DNA from: CAVQBJ01 sp963819075
GTDB taxonomy: Bacteria > Actinomycetota > Thermoleophilia > Solirubrobacterales > Solirubrobacteraceae
Reading direction: 5' to 3'
Assembly (NCBI GenBank): GCA_963819075.1
Contig: CAWFUP010000006.1
Coordinates: forward strand, 248,001 to 312,000
DNA: 64,000 nt
Below the pieces are notes generated by a model that saw only the letters and a program-made list of their open reading frames with translations, searched no databases and had not been told where the DNA came from. The translations under genes were made by a program, and so were the position numbers. Below are positions 1 through 7,524 of the stretch, piece after piece (positions within the stretch are counted from its first letter, which is position 1; the number at the start of each line of letters is the position of its first letter).

Positions 1-269
1 TCGAGGAGCTTCTCGTCGGTCACGATGCAATCGTCGAGGCCGCCGCAATCGGCGTCGATGACGAGCGCTTCGGGCAACGGCTGCGGGTGTTCGTCGTCCG
101 CCGGGCCGGAGCCGATCTCGATGCCGAGCACGTACGTGAGCACGTACGCAGAAACCTTGCGCGCTACAAGGTGCCGCGCGATGTTGTCTTCGTCGACGCC
201 CTCCCGAAGAACGCCACCGGCAAGGTGCTCAAGCGCGAGCTCGCCGAGATCGTCGCGGATCCAGCCTGA
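1..269 (+). CDS. AMP-dependent acyl-CoA synthetase/ligase, C-terminal fragment
   Basis: The reading frame is open from base 3 to the TGA at 267-269, so the gene enters from the left edge and only about 88 C-terminal residues are visible. The end carries the typical C-terminal lid of ANL-family ligases: an IGVDDERFGQ-like segment, a YKVPRDVVFVDALP stretch and the A10 motif NATGKVLKREL, whose lysine is the catalytic adenylation lysine of the family. Such enzymes activate carboxylic acids as CoA thioesters. The gene lies directly upstream of the catabolic region and could supply it, but no substrate can be assigned from this fragment. Confidence 0.85.
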   Translation, partial: EELLVGHDAIVEAAAIGVDDERFGQRLRVFVVRRAGADLDAEHVREHVRRNLARYKVPRDVVFVDALPKNATGKVLKRELAEIVADPA

Positions 270-339
270 CGAGTCCACTCGGCGGGCCACCCTGACGGCC
301 GCGCTGCCATCCCGGTGGCACCGGCACGTGGGGTTGCCT

Positions 340-357
340 ACGTTCAATACTGTATGG
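340..357 (+). promoter_or_regulatory. Candidate operator, degenerate copy (site 1)
   Basis: The right half-site GTATGG (352-357, extended to GTATGGTA) is perfect, but the left half at the usual 6-bp spacing is poor; a CAATAC lies only one base upstream instead. It sits 69 bp before the ATG of the secreted Thr-rich protein, in the same place as the perfect site before its duplicate at 2250. The hexamer TATGGT could be the -10 element. Confidence 0.45.
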
Positions 358-411
358 TACGGTCGGCAAAGCAGGCGATCAGCAAGCGACCAACAATTGG
401 CCGCGGGGACC

Positions 412-1137
412 GAGAGGGTGTGGTTATGAGGAGCGGGGTTTTTTGGCGGTGGTTCGCGGCGTTGTCGCCGGCTTCCGTGTTGGCTGCCGGGCTTATTGCT
501 GTGGCGTCGCCGGCGTCGTCGAGTGCGGCGTCGGGGGTGGCGCCTTTTGATGTGACGACGACGTTGTCGTGTTTGGCGGCGCCTACGGAATTGAATGTTC
601 CGGCTTCGTTGGGTGTCGAGATCAAGGGTGATGCGCCGGCGTCGGTCGCTCCTGGTGATGCGGTGACGTTGACGAATCTGGCGACAACGTTGACGGTCCC
701 GCCGAACTTGGTTGGTGCGTTTACGTTGCTGGGCGCGGTGACGGCGTCGGGGAATGTGACGCAGGTGCCGTTCGACATCACGGGCTCGTCGCAGAGCACC
801 GCGAACCTCGCGGCAGCGCCGATTCCGTTTGGACCGTTGGCGCTGGTCAGTGGTCAGGGCCTGCAGGCGACGGTGCCGTCGTCGGGAACATTGACGCTTG
901 CGGCAGGGACGGCGAGCGCAGGTGCCAGCAGCATGTCGATCACGCTTGACTCCAGCCCCGCGTTCACGAGCGCTGACACGTCCACGGGTAGCGGTCTGGT
1001 CGCTTCGGTTGGCGCCACGACGAGTACCGGCTCGAAGATCGGACCATTCCCGATCGACTGCACCGCGCCGGCCGGTGTCGTGCTCGCCACGATCCCCATC
1101 CAGGCATCAACAACCACTACGACGACGACGACGCCGA
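412..1137 (+). repeat. Direct repeat copy A (726 bp, near identical to 2313-3038)
   Basis: This block runs from the ribosome binding site through the signal peptide and first domain of the upstream secreted protein and reappears at 2313-3038 at a constant offset of 1901 bp. I see only a few substitutions (for example a G to A that changes Asp to Asn at about 973/2874). The two genes diverge abruptly where the Thr-rich linker begins. This points to a recent tandem duplication or gene conversion. Confidence 0.95.
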
Positions 1138-2120
1138 CCACTACGACGACGACGACGCCGACGACTACGACGACGACGACGCCGACCACTACGACGACGA
1201 CGACGCCGACCACTACGACGACGACGACGCCGACCACTACGACGACGACGACGCCGACCACTACGACGACGACGACGCCGACCACTACGACGACGACGAC
1301 GCCGACCACTACGACGACGACGACGCCGACCACTACGACGACGACGACGCCGACCACTACGACGACGACGACGCCGACCACTACGACGACGACGACGCCG
1401 ACCACTACGACGACGACGACGCCGACCACTACGACGACGACGACGCCGACCACTACGACGACGACGACGCCGACCACTACGACGACGACGACGCCGACCA
1501 CTACGACGACGACGACGCCGACCACTACGACGACGACGACGCCGACCACTACGACGACGACGACGCCGACCACTACGACGACGACGACGCCGACCACTAC
1601 GACGACGACGACGCCGACCACTACGACGACGACGACGCCGACCACTACGACGACGACGACGCCGACCACTACGACGACGACGACGCCGACCACTACGACG
1701 ACGACGCCGCCGACCACTACGACGACGACGACGCCGACCACTACGACGACGACGACGCCGACCACTACGACGACGACGCCGACCACCACCACGACGACGA
1801 CGACTACGACCACCACCACGACGCGGCCAGGGGCGACGATTCTCGGGCTCTACCCGCGCATTGGCAGGGAGGGCGCGCTCGTCTTCGTCTTTGGCACCCG
1901 ACTCGAGTCCGTGACGCACCTGCAATTCGGTGGCGTCGGCACGGAGTTCTTCACTGTGTCCAACCATCTGATGGTTGCCGTTGCGCCGCCGGGCCACGGA
2001 ACTGTCGATGTCGTGGGCATCACGCCGACTGGATCGACGCCGACATCGGGCGCGGACCAGTTCACCTACCGCGCTCGCGGCCACGGGCTCGGATTCCCAT
2101 TCGGCTGGTTTGGGTTCTAG
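426..2120 (+). CDS. Secreted protein with Thr/Pro repeat stalk and IPT/TIG domain
   Basis: The start ATG follows a GAGAGGG ribosome binding site with a 7-bp gap. The 564-residue product has an N-terminal signal peptide (about residues 1-35, ending in an Ala/Ser-rich cleavage region), then a beta-rich domain (to about 225) of a kind seen in actinobacterial secreted proteins that I cannot name. A long (TTTTTTTP)n stalk follows (about 229-466), and a C-terminal IPT/TIG-like immunoglobulin fold (about 470-560). There is no LPXTG or lipobox. The Thr stalk is a likely O-mannosylation region (inference). The first domain is nearly identical to that of the next gene, and both genes carry an upstream operator of the catabolic regulon, so this surface protein is probably co-induced with the enzymes. 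Confidence 0.8.
   Translation: MRSGVFWRWFAALSPASVLAAGLIAVASPASSSAASGVAPFDVTTTLSCLAAPTELNVPASLGVEIKGDAPASVAPGDAVTLTNLATTLTVPPNLVGAFTLLGAVTASGNVTQVPFDITGSSQSTANLAAAPIPFGPLALVSGQGLQATVPSSGTLTLAAGTASAGASSMSITLDSSPAFTSADTSTGSGLVASVGATTSTGSKIGPFPIDCTAPAGVVLATIPIQASTTTTTTTTPTTTTTTTPTTTTTTTPTTTTTTTPTTTTTTTPTTTTTTTPTTTTTTTPTTTTTTTPTTTTTTTPTTTTTTTPTTTTTTTPTTTTTTTPTTTTTTTPTTTTTTTPTTTTTTTPTTTTTTTPTTTTTTTPTTTTTTTPTTTTTTTPTTTTTTTPTTTTTTTPTTTTTTTPTTTTTTTPTTTTTTTPTTTTTTPPTTTTTTTPTTTTTTTPTTTTTTPTTTTTTTTTTTTTTRPGATILGLYPRIGREGALVFVFGTRLESVTHLQFGGVGTEFFTVSNHLMVAVAPPGHGTVDVVGITPTGSTPTSGADQFTYRARGHGLGFPFGWFGF
1113..1823 (+). repeat. 24-bp minisatellite encoding (TTTTTTTP) units
   Basis: A unit of eight codons (acc act acg x5 ccg) is repeated roughly 27-28 times almost without variation. 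A few units near the 3' end are shorter or altered, including one TTTTTTPP. Since the unit is a multiple of three, copy-number change alters stalk length without breaking the frame. The reverse strand and shifted frames give long Val-, Arg- and Ser/Arg-rich shadow ORFs. Confidence 0.97.
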
Positions 2121-2151
2121 TCCGAGGGTCGGGAATCCCCCCGACCCAGCG

Positions 2152-2181
2152 AAGGGCCCGCTCCCAATGGGGCGGGCCCTT
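2152..2181 (+). terminator. Rho-independent-like hairpin after the stalk protein gene
   Basis: AAGGGCCCGC and GCGGGCCCTT form a 10-bp perfect stem around a 10-base loop, starting about 30 bases after the stop codon. A second GGTCGGG/CCCGACC stem lies just before it (about 2128-2146). No strong U-tract follows. Confidence 0.7.
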
Positions 2182-2249
2182 CGTCGTGCTCAGGCTGACC
2201 GGCAGTAACTCACTCACAACGCTCTTCGCCGCACACGTTAGTCGGAGCG

Positions 2250-2267
2250 CCATACCGCACTGTATGG
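2250..2267 (+). promoter_or_regulatory. Regulon operator CCATAC-N6-GTATGG (site 2)
   Basis: Both half-sites are perfect (CCATAC CGCACT GTATGG). It lies 59 bp before the ATG of the second secreted protein; TATGGT in the right half is a possible -10 hexamer, leaving an mRNA leader that contains the GAGAGGG ribosome binding site. Confidence 0.85.
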
Positions 2268-2312
2268 TAGGGTGGCAATGCTGTGGGGTAAACACGCTGT
2301 ATACATCAAGTG

Positions 2313-3038
2313 GAGAGGGTGTGGTTATGAGGAGCGGGGTTTTTTGGCGGTGGTTCGCGGCGTTGTCGCCGGCTTCCGTGTTGGCTGCTGGGCTTATTGC
2401 TGTGGCGTCGCCGGCGTCGTCGAGTGCGGCGTCGGGGGTGGCGCCTTTTGATGTGACGACGACGTTGTCGTGTTTGGCGGCGCCTACGGAATTGAATGTT
2501 CCGGCTTCGTTGGGTGTCGAGATCAAGGGTGATGCGCCGGCGTCGGTCGCTCCTGGTGATGCGGTGACGTTGACGAATCTGGCGACAACGTTGACGGTCC
2601 CGCCGAACTTGGTTGGTGCGTTTACGTTGCTGGGCGCGGTGACGGCGTCGGGGAATGTGACGCAGGTGCCGTTCGACATCACGGGCTCGTCGCAGAGCAC
2701 CGCGAACCTCGCGGCAGCGCCGATTCCGTTTGGACCGTTGGCGCTGGTCAGTGGTCAGGGCCTGCAGGCGACGGTGCCGTCGTCGGGAACATTGACGCTT
2801 GCGGCAGGGACGGCGAGCGCAGGTGCCAGCAGCATGTCGATCACGCTTGACTCCAGCCCCGCGTTCACGAGCGCTAACACGTCCACGGGTAGCGGTCTGG
2901 TCGCTTCGGTTGGCGCCACGACGAGTACCGGCTCGAAGATCGGACCATTCCCGATCGACTGCACCGCGCCGGCCGGTGTCGTGCTCGCCACGATCCCCAT
3001 CCAGGCATCAACAACCACTACGACGACGACGACGCCGA
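2313..3038 (+). repeat. Direct repeat copy B (726 bp, near identical to 412-1137)
   Basis: This is the second copy of the duplicated block. The flanks differ: upstream the promoter regions are unrelated apart from the operator, and downstream copy B continues into a short Thr/Ser linker instead of the minisatellite. Confidence 0.95.
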
Positions 3039-3664
3039 GCAGCACGACGACGACGAGCAGCACGACGACCACCACGACGCCGAGCAGTACGACAACGACC
3101 ACGTCAGATGCGGTGGTCCCGTTCGACAACTGGGACGTAAGTGGGACGATCACGGCACACAAGCTGAACCAGTCACTTAGCGTGCCCGCTGGCAGTCGCT
3201 TCAACGGAATCGCAGACCTGACGACGCACACCCTGAGCGGTCAGCTGACGGTGCCGCCGTTCACGGCGACGCTCAGCCTGTTCGGGCTGAGCGCCTCGGC
3301 GGGGCTCGACCTCACCGAGGTCGGGACCGCCACGGGGACGATCTATCCCGACGCGAAGAACCCAGCCGACGTCGACATCACCGTGTCCGCGAAGGCGAAT
3401 CTGGCCGTCACGTCGGTTGGGCTGTTCGGATTCACCCTGCCGCTGTCGTGCTCGACCAAGTCGCCGATCGCACTGAATCTCAGCATCACCGAGCCGGCGC
3501 TGTCGCTGCTGTCGGGGTTGAAGTTCAGCGGGACGATCACGTTCCCGAGCATCGGTTGTCATGGGTTCCTCGGTGGGCTGCTGGGCGGCGCCTTCACGCT
3601 GCTGCTCTCCGGTCCGAACAACCCCTACACGCTCGCGATCGCTCCGCCATCCTCGTCGCCGTGA
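2327..3664 (+). CDS. Secreted two-domain protein, tandem paralogue of the stalk protein
   Basis: The 445-residue product starts at the ATG after GAGAGGG. Residues 1 to about 228 (signal peptide plus first beta-rich domain) are almost identical to the preceding gene. The linker is a short Thr/Ser/Pro segment of about 35 residues in place of the minisatellite. A different second domain follows (about 263-445), beta-rich, with two cysteines around LPLSCSTKS and FPSIGCHG and a Gly/Leu-rich end, whose family I do not recognise. No anchor signal is visible. It carries a perfect regulon operator upstream, so it is probably induced together with the catabolic enzymes; a role in capture of a hydrophobic substrate is only a guess. 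Confidence 0.8.
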   Translation: MRSGVFWRWFAALSPASVLAAGLIAVASPASSSAASGVAPFDVTTTLSCLAAPTELNVPASLGVEIKGDAPASVAPGDAVTLTNLATTLTVPPNLVGAFTLLGAVTASGNVTQVPFDITGSSQSTANLAAAPIPFGPLALVSGQGLQATVPSSGTLTLAAGTASAGASSMSITLDSSPAFTSANTSTGSGLVASVGATTSTGSKIGPFPIDCTAPAGVVLATIPIQASTTTTTTTTPSSTTTTSSTTTTTTPSSTTTTTSDAVVPFDNWDVSGTITAHKLNQSLSVPAGSRFNGIADLTTHTLSGQLTVPPFTATLSLFGLSASAGLDLTEVGTATGTIYPDAKNPADVDITVSAKANLAVTSVGLFGFTLPLSCSTKSPIALNLSITEPALSLLSGLKFSGTITFPSIGCHGFLGGLLGGAFTLLLSGPNNPYTLAIAPPSSSP

Positions 3665-3706
3665 TCGCAGAGGGGCGCAGAGACCGTTCGGATTGACGCG
3701 GTCGAC

Positions 3707-5329
3707 TCAACAGGTCGTCTGATGACGCGCACGGAGGGGCCACCGGTTCAGGTGGCCCCTCCGGGCGTGTGCAGCCGGCTTACGAGACGCGGATTCGCAC
3801 CAGCGGGGCTGGTGGCGACCAGAAGCGACTATTCCGCGCTGGTCCGACGAGGCCGGCCGACGGGGCAGAGCAGCGGCGTCGGCGCGATGGATCAGCATCT
3901 GCGTCTCGGTCACCTCCTCGACCCCCGCCCAACCGTTGACGCGCCCGACGCCGCTTGCCTTCATGCCGCCGAACGGCGTGTGGTGGTCGCTGGCTCCGGC
4001 GCGGTGAACGTTGATGAACACCGTGCCCGACTCGATCCCACGGCCGACTTCGATGGCGTGCTCGATGTCGTCGCTCCACAGGGACGCCGACAGCCCGTAC
4101 TCGGTGTCGTTGGCCATCGCGATCACGTCCTCCTCGCGATCGAATCGAACGACCGGCAAGATGGGACCGAATTGCTCGACGGCGACGATCTCGGCGTCGT
4201 GCGGCACGTCCTCGACGAGATGCGGCAACATGAAGCTACCGTTCGCGAGCGTGTCGGACCGGCGGGGCCTGCCCAGCTCTCTCACGATGGCGCCGGCCGC
4301 GCGCGTCCGCGCCGCGAGATCGGTGAGCCGCGCCAATGCGCGGTCGTCGATGACCGGACCCATCGTCGACTCCGGGTCCAGGCCGTCTCCCACGACGATC
4401 TCGTCGATCGCCTCGCTGAGGCGCGCCACCAGCTCGTCGCGCCGGCTGACGTGGACATACAGGCGCTTGGCGGCAAAGCACACCTGCCCCGAGCACGCGA
4501 ATGCGGCGTCACGGAGCTCCTCGACCAGCTCGTCGGTGATCGTCGCCGAGTCGAGGACGATCGCCGGGTCGTTGCCACCAAGTTCGAGCGTCACACCGGC
4601 GAGATGCGTCGATGCCGCGTGCATCGCGGCGCGACCCGCCGCCGACCCTCCGGTGAGCAGAACGTGTCGCACGAGTGGATGCTCGGCGAGCAACCTTCCG
4701 GTCGGGCCCGCCCCAGGACATACGTTGACGACGCCCGCGGGCAGTTCGTCCGCAAGAACCGCGAGGGTCTCGGACAGCGCGAGCGGGGCGAGCTCTGACG
4801 GCTTCGCCACCACCGTGTTGCCCGCCACGAGCGCTGGCGCGATCCCGTTGAGCGCGAGGACGACGGGCGCATTCCACGGTACGAGAGCCGCGACGACACC
4901 CTTCGGCCGTCGCCGGCGCACGAACGTGCCACGCCTATTCTCGACTCGCTGCTCCTCCGCGAGCCGGTCGGCAAGGCGGGTGGCGACGTGCAGGAGGTAC
5001 GGGCCGGCCGCGACGTCGAGCTGTGACTCCCAGATCGTCTTGCCCATTTCGCGTGTGAGCAGCGCGGCGCGCTCGGTCAGCCCCTCGGCGGTGCGCATCG
5101 CTGCGGCACCGAGGACGGCGGCCCGTTCGTGCGGCGAGAGCGCCGCCCAGCCGGGCTGGGCGCGGTGGGCGCTCGTTACGGCAAGGTCGACCTCAGCGGG
5201 ACCCGCGAGAGCGACATGCCCGACGATGGCTCCGCGGTGAGCGGGATCGAAGACGGGGGCCTGTTCGCACGGCAGCGATTCACCCTCGACGCGTAGCGCC
5301 GCGACTGGCAGCACAACCGTATCCGTCAT
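3707..5329 (-). CDS. NAD(P)-dependent aldehyde dehydrogenase
   Basis: ALDH superfamily enzyme oxidising an aldehyde to the acid. Visible motifs are the cofactor-binding PWNAPVVLALNGIAPALVAGNTVVAKPSE region, ELGGND with the general-base Glu (about residue 248) and SGQVCFA with the catalytic Cys (about 283), then the EQFGPILPV segment. The start is taken as the ATG at 5329 (MTDTVV), not an upstream ATG, because the regulon operator ends 3 bp before it and an internal TATGGT lies 7 bases upstream. The last 50-odd residues are low-complexity, Arg-rich and read through the terminator hairpin at 3733-3762, so the true end may be earlier with an unnoticed frameshift. It follows the kinase-like fusion gene on the same strand but has its own operator. 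Confidence 0.88.
   Translation of the reverse strand: MTDTVVLPVAALRVEGESLPCEQAPVFDPAHRGAIVGHVALAGPAEVDLAVTSAHRAQPGWAALSPHERAAVLGAAAMRTAEGLTERAALLTREMGKTIWESQLDVAAGPYLLHVATRLADRLAEEQRVENRRGTFVRRRRPKGVVAALVPWNAPVVLALNGIAPALVAGNTVVAKPSELAPLALSETLAVLADELPAGVVNVCPGAGPTGRLLAEHPLVRHVLLTGGSAAGRAAMHAASTHLAGVTLELGGNDPAIVLDSATITDELVEELRDAAFACSGQVCFAAKRLYVHVSRRDELVARLSEAIDEIVVGDGLDPESTMGPVIDDRALARLTDLAARTRAAGAIVRELGRPRRSDTLANGSFMLPHLVEDVPHDAEIVAVEQFGPILPVVRFDREEDVIAMANDTEYGLSASLWSDDIEHAIEVGRGIESGTVFINVHRAGASDHHTPFGGMKASGVGRVNGWAGVEEVTETQMLIHRADAAALPRRPASSDQRGIVASGRHQPRWCESASRKPAAHARRGHLNRWPLRARHQTTC
3733..3762. terminator. Bidirectional hairpin between convergent genes
   Basis: GGAGGGGCCACC pairs with GGTGGCCCCTCC: a perfect 12-bp stem with a 6-base loop. 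It lies between the secreted protein gene (plus) and the aldehyde dehydrogenase (minus), though the annotated end of the latter runs through it. Confidence 0.75.
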
Positions 5330-5332
5330 GGG

Positions 5333-5350
5333 CCATACCATACGGTATTG
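5333..5350 (-). promoter_or_regulatory. Regulon operator (site 3) before aldehyde dehydrogenase
   Basis: CCATAC CATACG GTATTG as read on the plus strand; one mismatch to the palindrome. On the minus strand TATGGT (5343-5338) is followed after 7 bases by the ATG, fitting a leaderless promoter covered by the operator. Confidence 0.8.
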
Positions 5351-5424
5351 TCGTGACGGGCGCCGTCCCCCGACCTCCGCGATCGAGCGGGGTGGGCGAG
5401 GGAGGGCCGCGTCGCCGGTATGTC

Positions 5425-7455
5425 TCAGCGGCTCGCGCCTGGCGACCGCTGATTGTGGTTCCACTCAGCCCAGCCGAGACCGCTGCGCCCGTCCGGCGTC
5501 GTGAAACGGCACAGCGAGCGCACGAAGAAGGTACGGCGCCCATCATCGGCATCGAGGATGAGCGGTCCATGGGCGAGCGGGCGAACGGCGAGCTGTAACT
5601 CTGGCAGCGTGAGCTGGGCCTCCGTCACCAGTCCCGATACCGCGGTCGTCTCGCTGGAGGTGGCTGTCGCGAGCTCGAGGACTCGTCCGTCCGCCGGTTG
5701 GATGTAGCCCATCACCGGCGACGGACGTCCAGGAAGGCGCGCCTCCGTGCACTGTAGTCGCGTCCCATCGTCGAGGTGGGCGGCGCACCAGACCCAATCG
5801 AGCTGCCACCAGTCCCGCACGCCCCAGGAGTGATCGCGCTGTCCGGTGCCGGCGATCGTCGTGGTCTGCCCGTCGATCGTGACGGTTCCGGACACGGTGC
5901 AGGGGATCTCATATCGAGTCATCCCTCGGTACTGGTAGGGAGCGCCATCCGTCTCCCATGTGAGCTCCAGCGAGATCGGGGTCGGCGACCCCTGCTCGCC
6001 GCGGAGTATCGCGGCCGGATCGGCGAAGCTTTCACCCGTGCCGTTGACCGTCACGGTGAAGCGACGCAGCGGCTCCTCGCAGATGTGGCGCGCCTCGAAC
6101 CCACCCGCGTGTTCCGCCCGAAGCTCGTCGCCGGCGGGAAGCGGGGCCTCGAGGTCGACGATGCGTACCGTCGGGCCGCCCGCGCGCACCAGAGCGAGGG
6201 TCATCCAAGCCTCGCCGCGATTGGGATACAGCCCGATGCGTGTATACCCGCCCAGTCCGTCGCTCGAGGTTGCGAAGTCGAAGTACCAGGACTCATTCCA
6301 GAGGGGGGCTTCGTCGGCCTCGTGGCGGCCTTCGTCTGCCGGCGCCGGCCCGAGCGCACGGGGAGACGATGGGGGAGGAAGCAGTGACAGCGCGTCGAGA
6401 TCGATCGCATGCTGCGCGTGGCGCGAGAACGTCGTCATGAACATGTCATCGCCACGGTCGGTACGCTCAACGAGCATTGCCGCGGCCACCGACATGAGCA
6501 ACCCTCCAAACGCCATGCCACGGTAGCGTTCGAAGCACTCACCGAACGACATGGCGCGGACCCCGGCGTCGACGAGACACTCGTGATAGCGACGCACCAA
6601 GGCCTCGCCCTCGGCGCGGCGCGCCAGGACTGGCAGGCTGCAGCCGAGGAAGTACGCGAGATCGTGCATCGCTGACCCAAAGAACGCTGTCTGCCAGTCA
6701 ACGGCGACCACGGGCCGCTCGCTGGTGTCGGGCGCGAAGAGCAAGTTGTCGAGGCGAAAGTCGCCATGCTGAAGCGCCCGCGGGCCCCGCTCCGCTGCGA
6801 GCCACGCGTCGAGTCGGGGCACGAACCGCTCCGCGACCTCGAGATGCTCACCGCTTATTCGCTCGGCGTAGCGCTCCGCGAAGCGCGGCAACAGACTTGA
6901 CAGCAGTGTCTGGTTGAGCGGAGAAGGGGCGTTGAGCCAGCGCGTGGCGGCGAGGTGTGGATCGTCCCAGTGTCGGGCCTGGATCTTCGCGAGCGCCTCA
7001 ACGCCCACCCGAGCCTGCCGAGCTGTCGCTCCCACCACCTCATCGCCGGGATGCGCCGGCGCAAGGTCCTCGAGCATGAGTGTGAACCAGCCGCTCTCCC
7101 GGTCAGCGACCGCATCGTGGCACCGAGCCACGACGTCACCGAGGCCAGGCGCGACGGACTGGTAGAAGCGCACCTCTTTGATGTACGCGCCAAGGCCCGC
7201 TCCCGTGGCGCGGCTCGTCGGATCGGAGGCCGCCACCTTCAGCACAACGCTCGCCGGACCAGCGCACCCGTCGCCGTACTCGAGCGCCACGCGGTGGCTC
7301 TCGCTCATCTGCCCCGTTCCGATCGGGCTGGTGGCGAAGCTCACCACGCGAGCGTGCTCGGGAATGACGTCCTCTCGCGCAAGCACGCCCGTCAGCCACT
7401 CGGCCGAGAGGTCTAGCGGGCCCCGCACGAGGACCGTGTTCTGCCCTCCGGTCAT
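5425..7455 (-). CDS. APH-like phosphotransferase fused to DUF7064/7065-type (AttH-like) domain
   Basis: The 676-residue protein joins two units. Residues about 1-350 resemble the aminoglycoside-phosphotransferase/CHK kinase fold: the loop HGDFRLDN (about 230) has the catalytic Asp and metal-binding Asn, and VDWQT (about 254) supplies the second metal Asp. Residues about 385-676 contain NESWYFDF, GGYTRIGLYP and GQRDHSWGVRDWW, the pattern of the lipocalin-like AttH/hydroxyneurosporene-synthase-related domains (DUF7064/7065). Similar fusions occur in actinobacterial lipid and xenobiotic gene sets, but the reaction is unknown; phosphorylation of a hydroxylated hydrophobic substrate is an inference. 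The ATG at 7455 follows TATGGT by 8 bases, so the message may be leaderless. Divergent from the second aldehyde dehydrogenase. Confidence 0.75.
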   Translation of the reverse strand: MTGGQNTVLVRGPLDLSAEWLTGVLAREDVIPEHARVVSFATSPIGTGQMSESHRVALEYGDGCAGPASVVLKVAASDPTSRATGAGLGAYIKEVRFYQSVAPGLGDVVARCHDAVADRESGWFTLMLEDLAPAHPGDEVVGATARQARVGVEALAKIQARHWDDPHLAATRWLNAPSPLNQTLLSSLLPRFAERYAERISGEHLEVAERFVPRLDAWLAAERGPRALQHGDFRLDNLLFAPDTSERPVVAVDWQTAFFGSAMHDLAYFLGCSLPVLARRAEGEALVRRYHECLVDAGVRAMSFGECFERYRGMAFGGLLMSVAAAMLVERTDRGDDMFMTTFSRHAQHAIDLDALSLLPPPSSPRALGPAPADEGRHEADEAPLWNESWYFDFATSSDGLGGYTRIGLYPNRGEAWMTLALVRAGGPTVRIVDLEAPLPAGDELRAEHAGGFEARHICEEPLRRFTVTVNGTGESFADPAAILRGEQGSPTPISLELTWETDGAPYQYRGMTRYEIPCTVSGTVTIDGQTTTIAGTGQRDHSWGVRDWWQLDWVWCAAHLDDGTRLQCTEARLPGRPSPVMGYIQPADGRVLELATATSSETTAVSGLVTEAQLTLPELQLAVRPLAHGPLILDADDGRRTFFVRSLCRFTTPDGRSGLGWAEWNHNQRSPGASR

Positions 7456-7464
7456 GACCGCCAA

Positions 7465-7482
7465 CCATACTATCTAGTATGC
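7465..7482. promoter_or_regulatory. Regulon operator (site 4) in divergent promoter region
   Basis: CCATAC TATCTA GTATGC, one mismatch. It lies between the kinase-like fusion (minus, 9 bp from its ATG) and the second aldehyde dehydrogenase (plus, 42 bp from its ATG) and can serve both. TATGGT (minus) and TAGTAT (plus) are candidate -10 hexamers. Confidence 0.8.
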
Positions 7483-7524
7483 TCCGCCACCGACGCCGCG
7501 CCCGGCTATCCACTATTCGCCCCC

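Noticed and set aside
1113..1823. Repeat array as CRISPR
   Set aside because: Units are contiguous 24-mers in a coding frame without spacers, and there are no cas genes.
854..2084. Long ORFs in the minisatellite on other frames and strand (Val-rich, Arg/Pro-rich, Ser/Arg-rich)
   Set aside because: They are translations of the 24-bp repeat in other frames. Only the plus frame with signal peptide, linker and TIG domain makes sense.
5330..5464. Upstream start for the first aldehyde dehydrogenase (45 extra residues)
   Set aside because: It would place the operator and promoter inside the coding region and the added residues are Arg/Pro-rich without family match.
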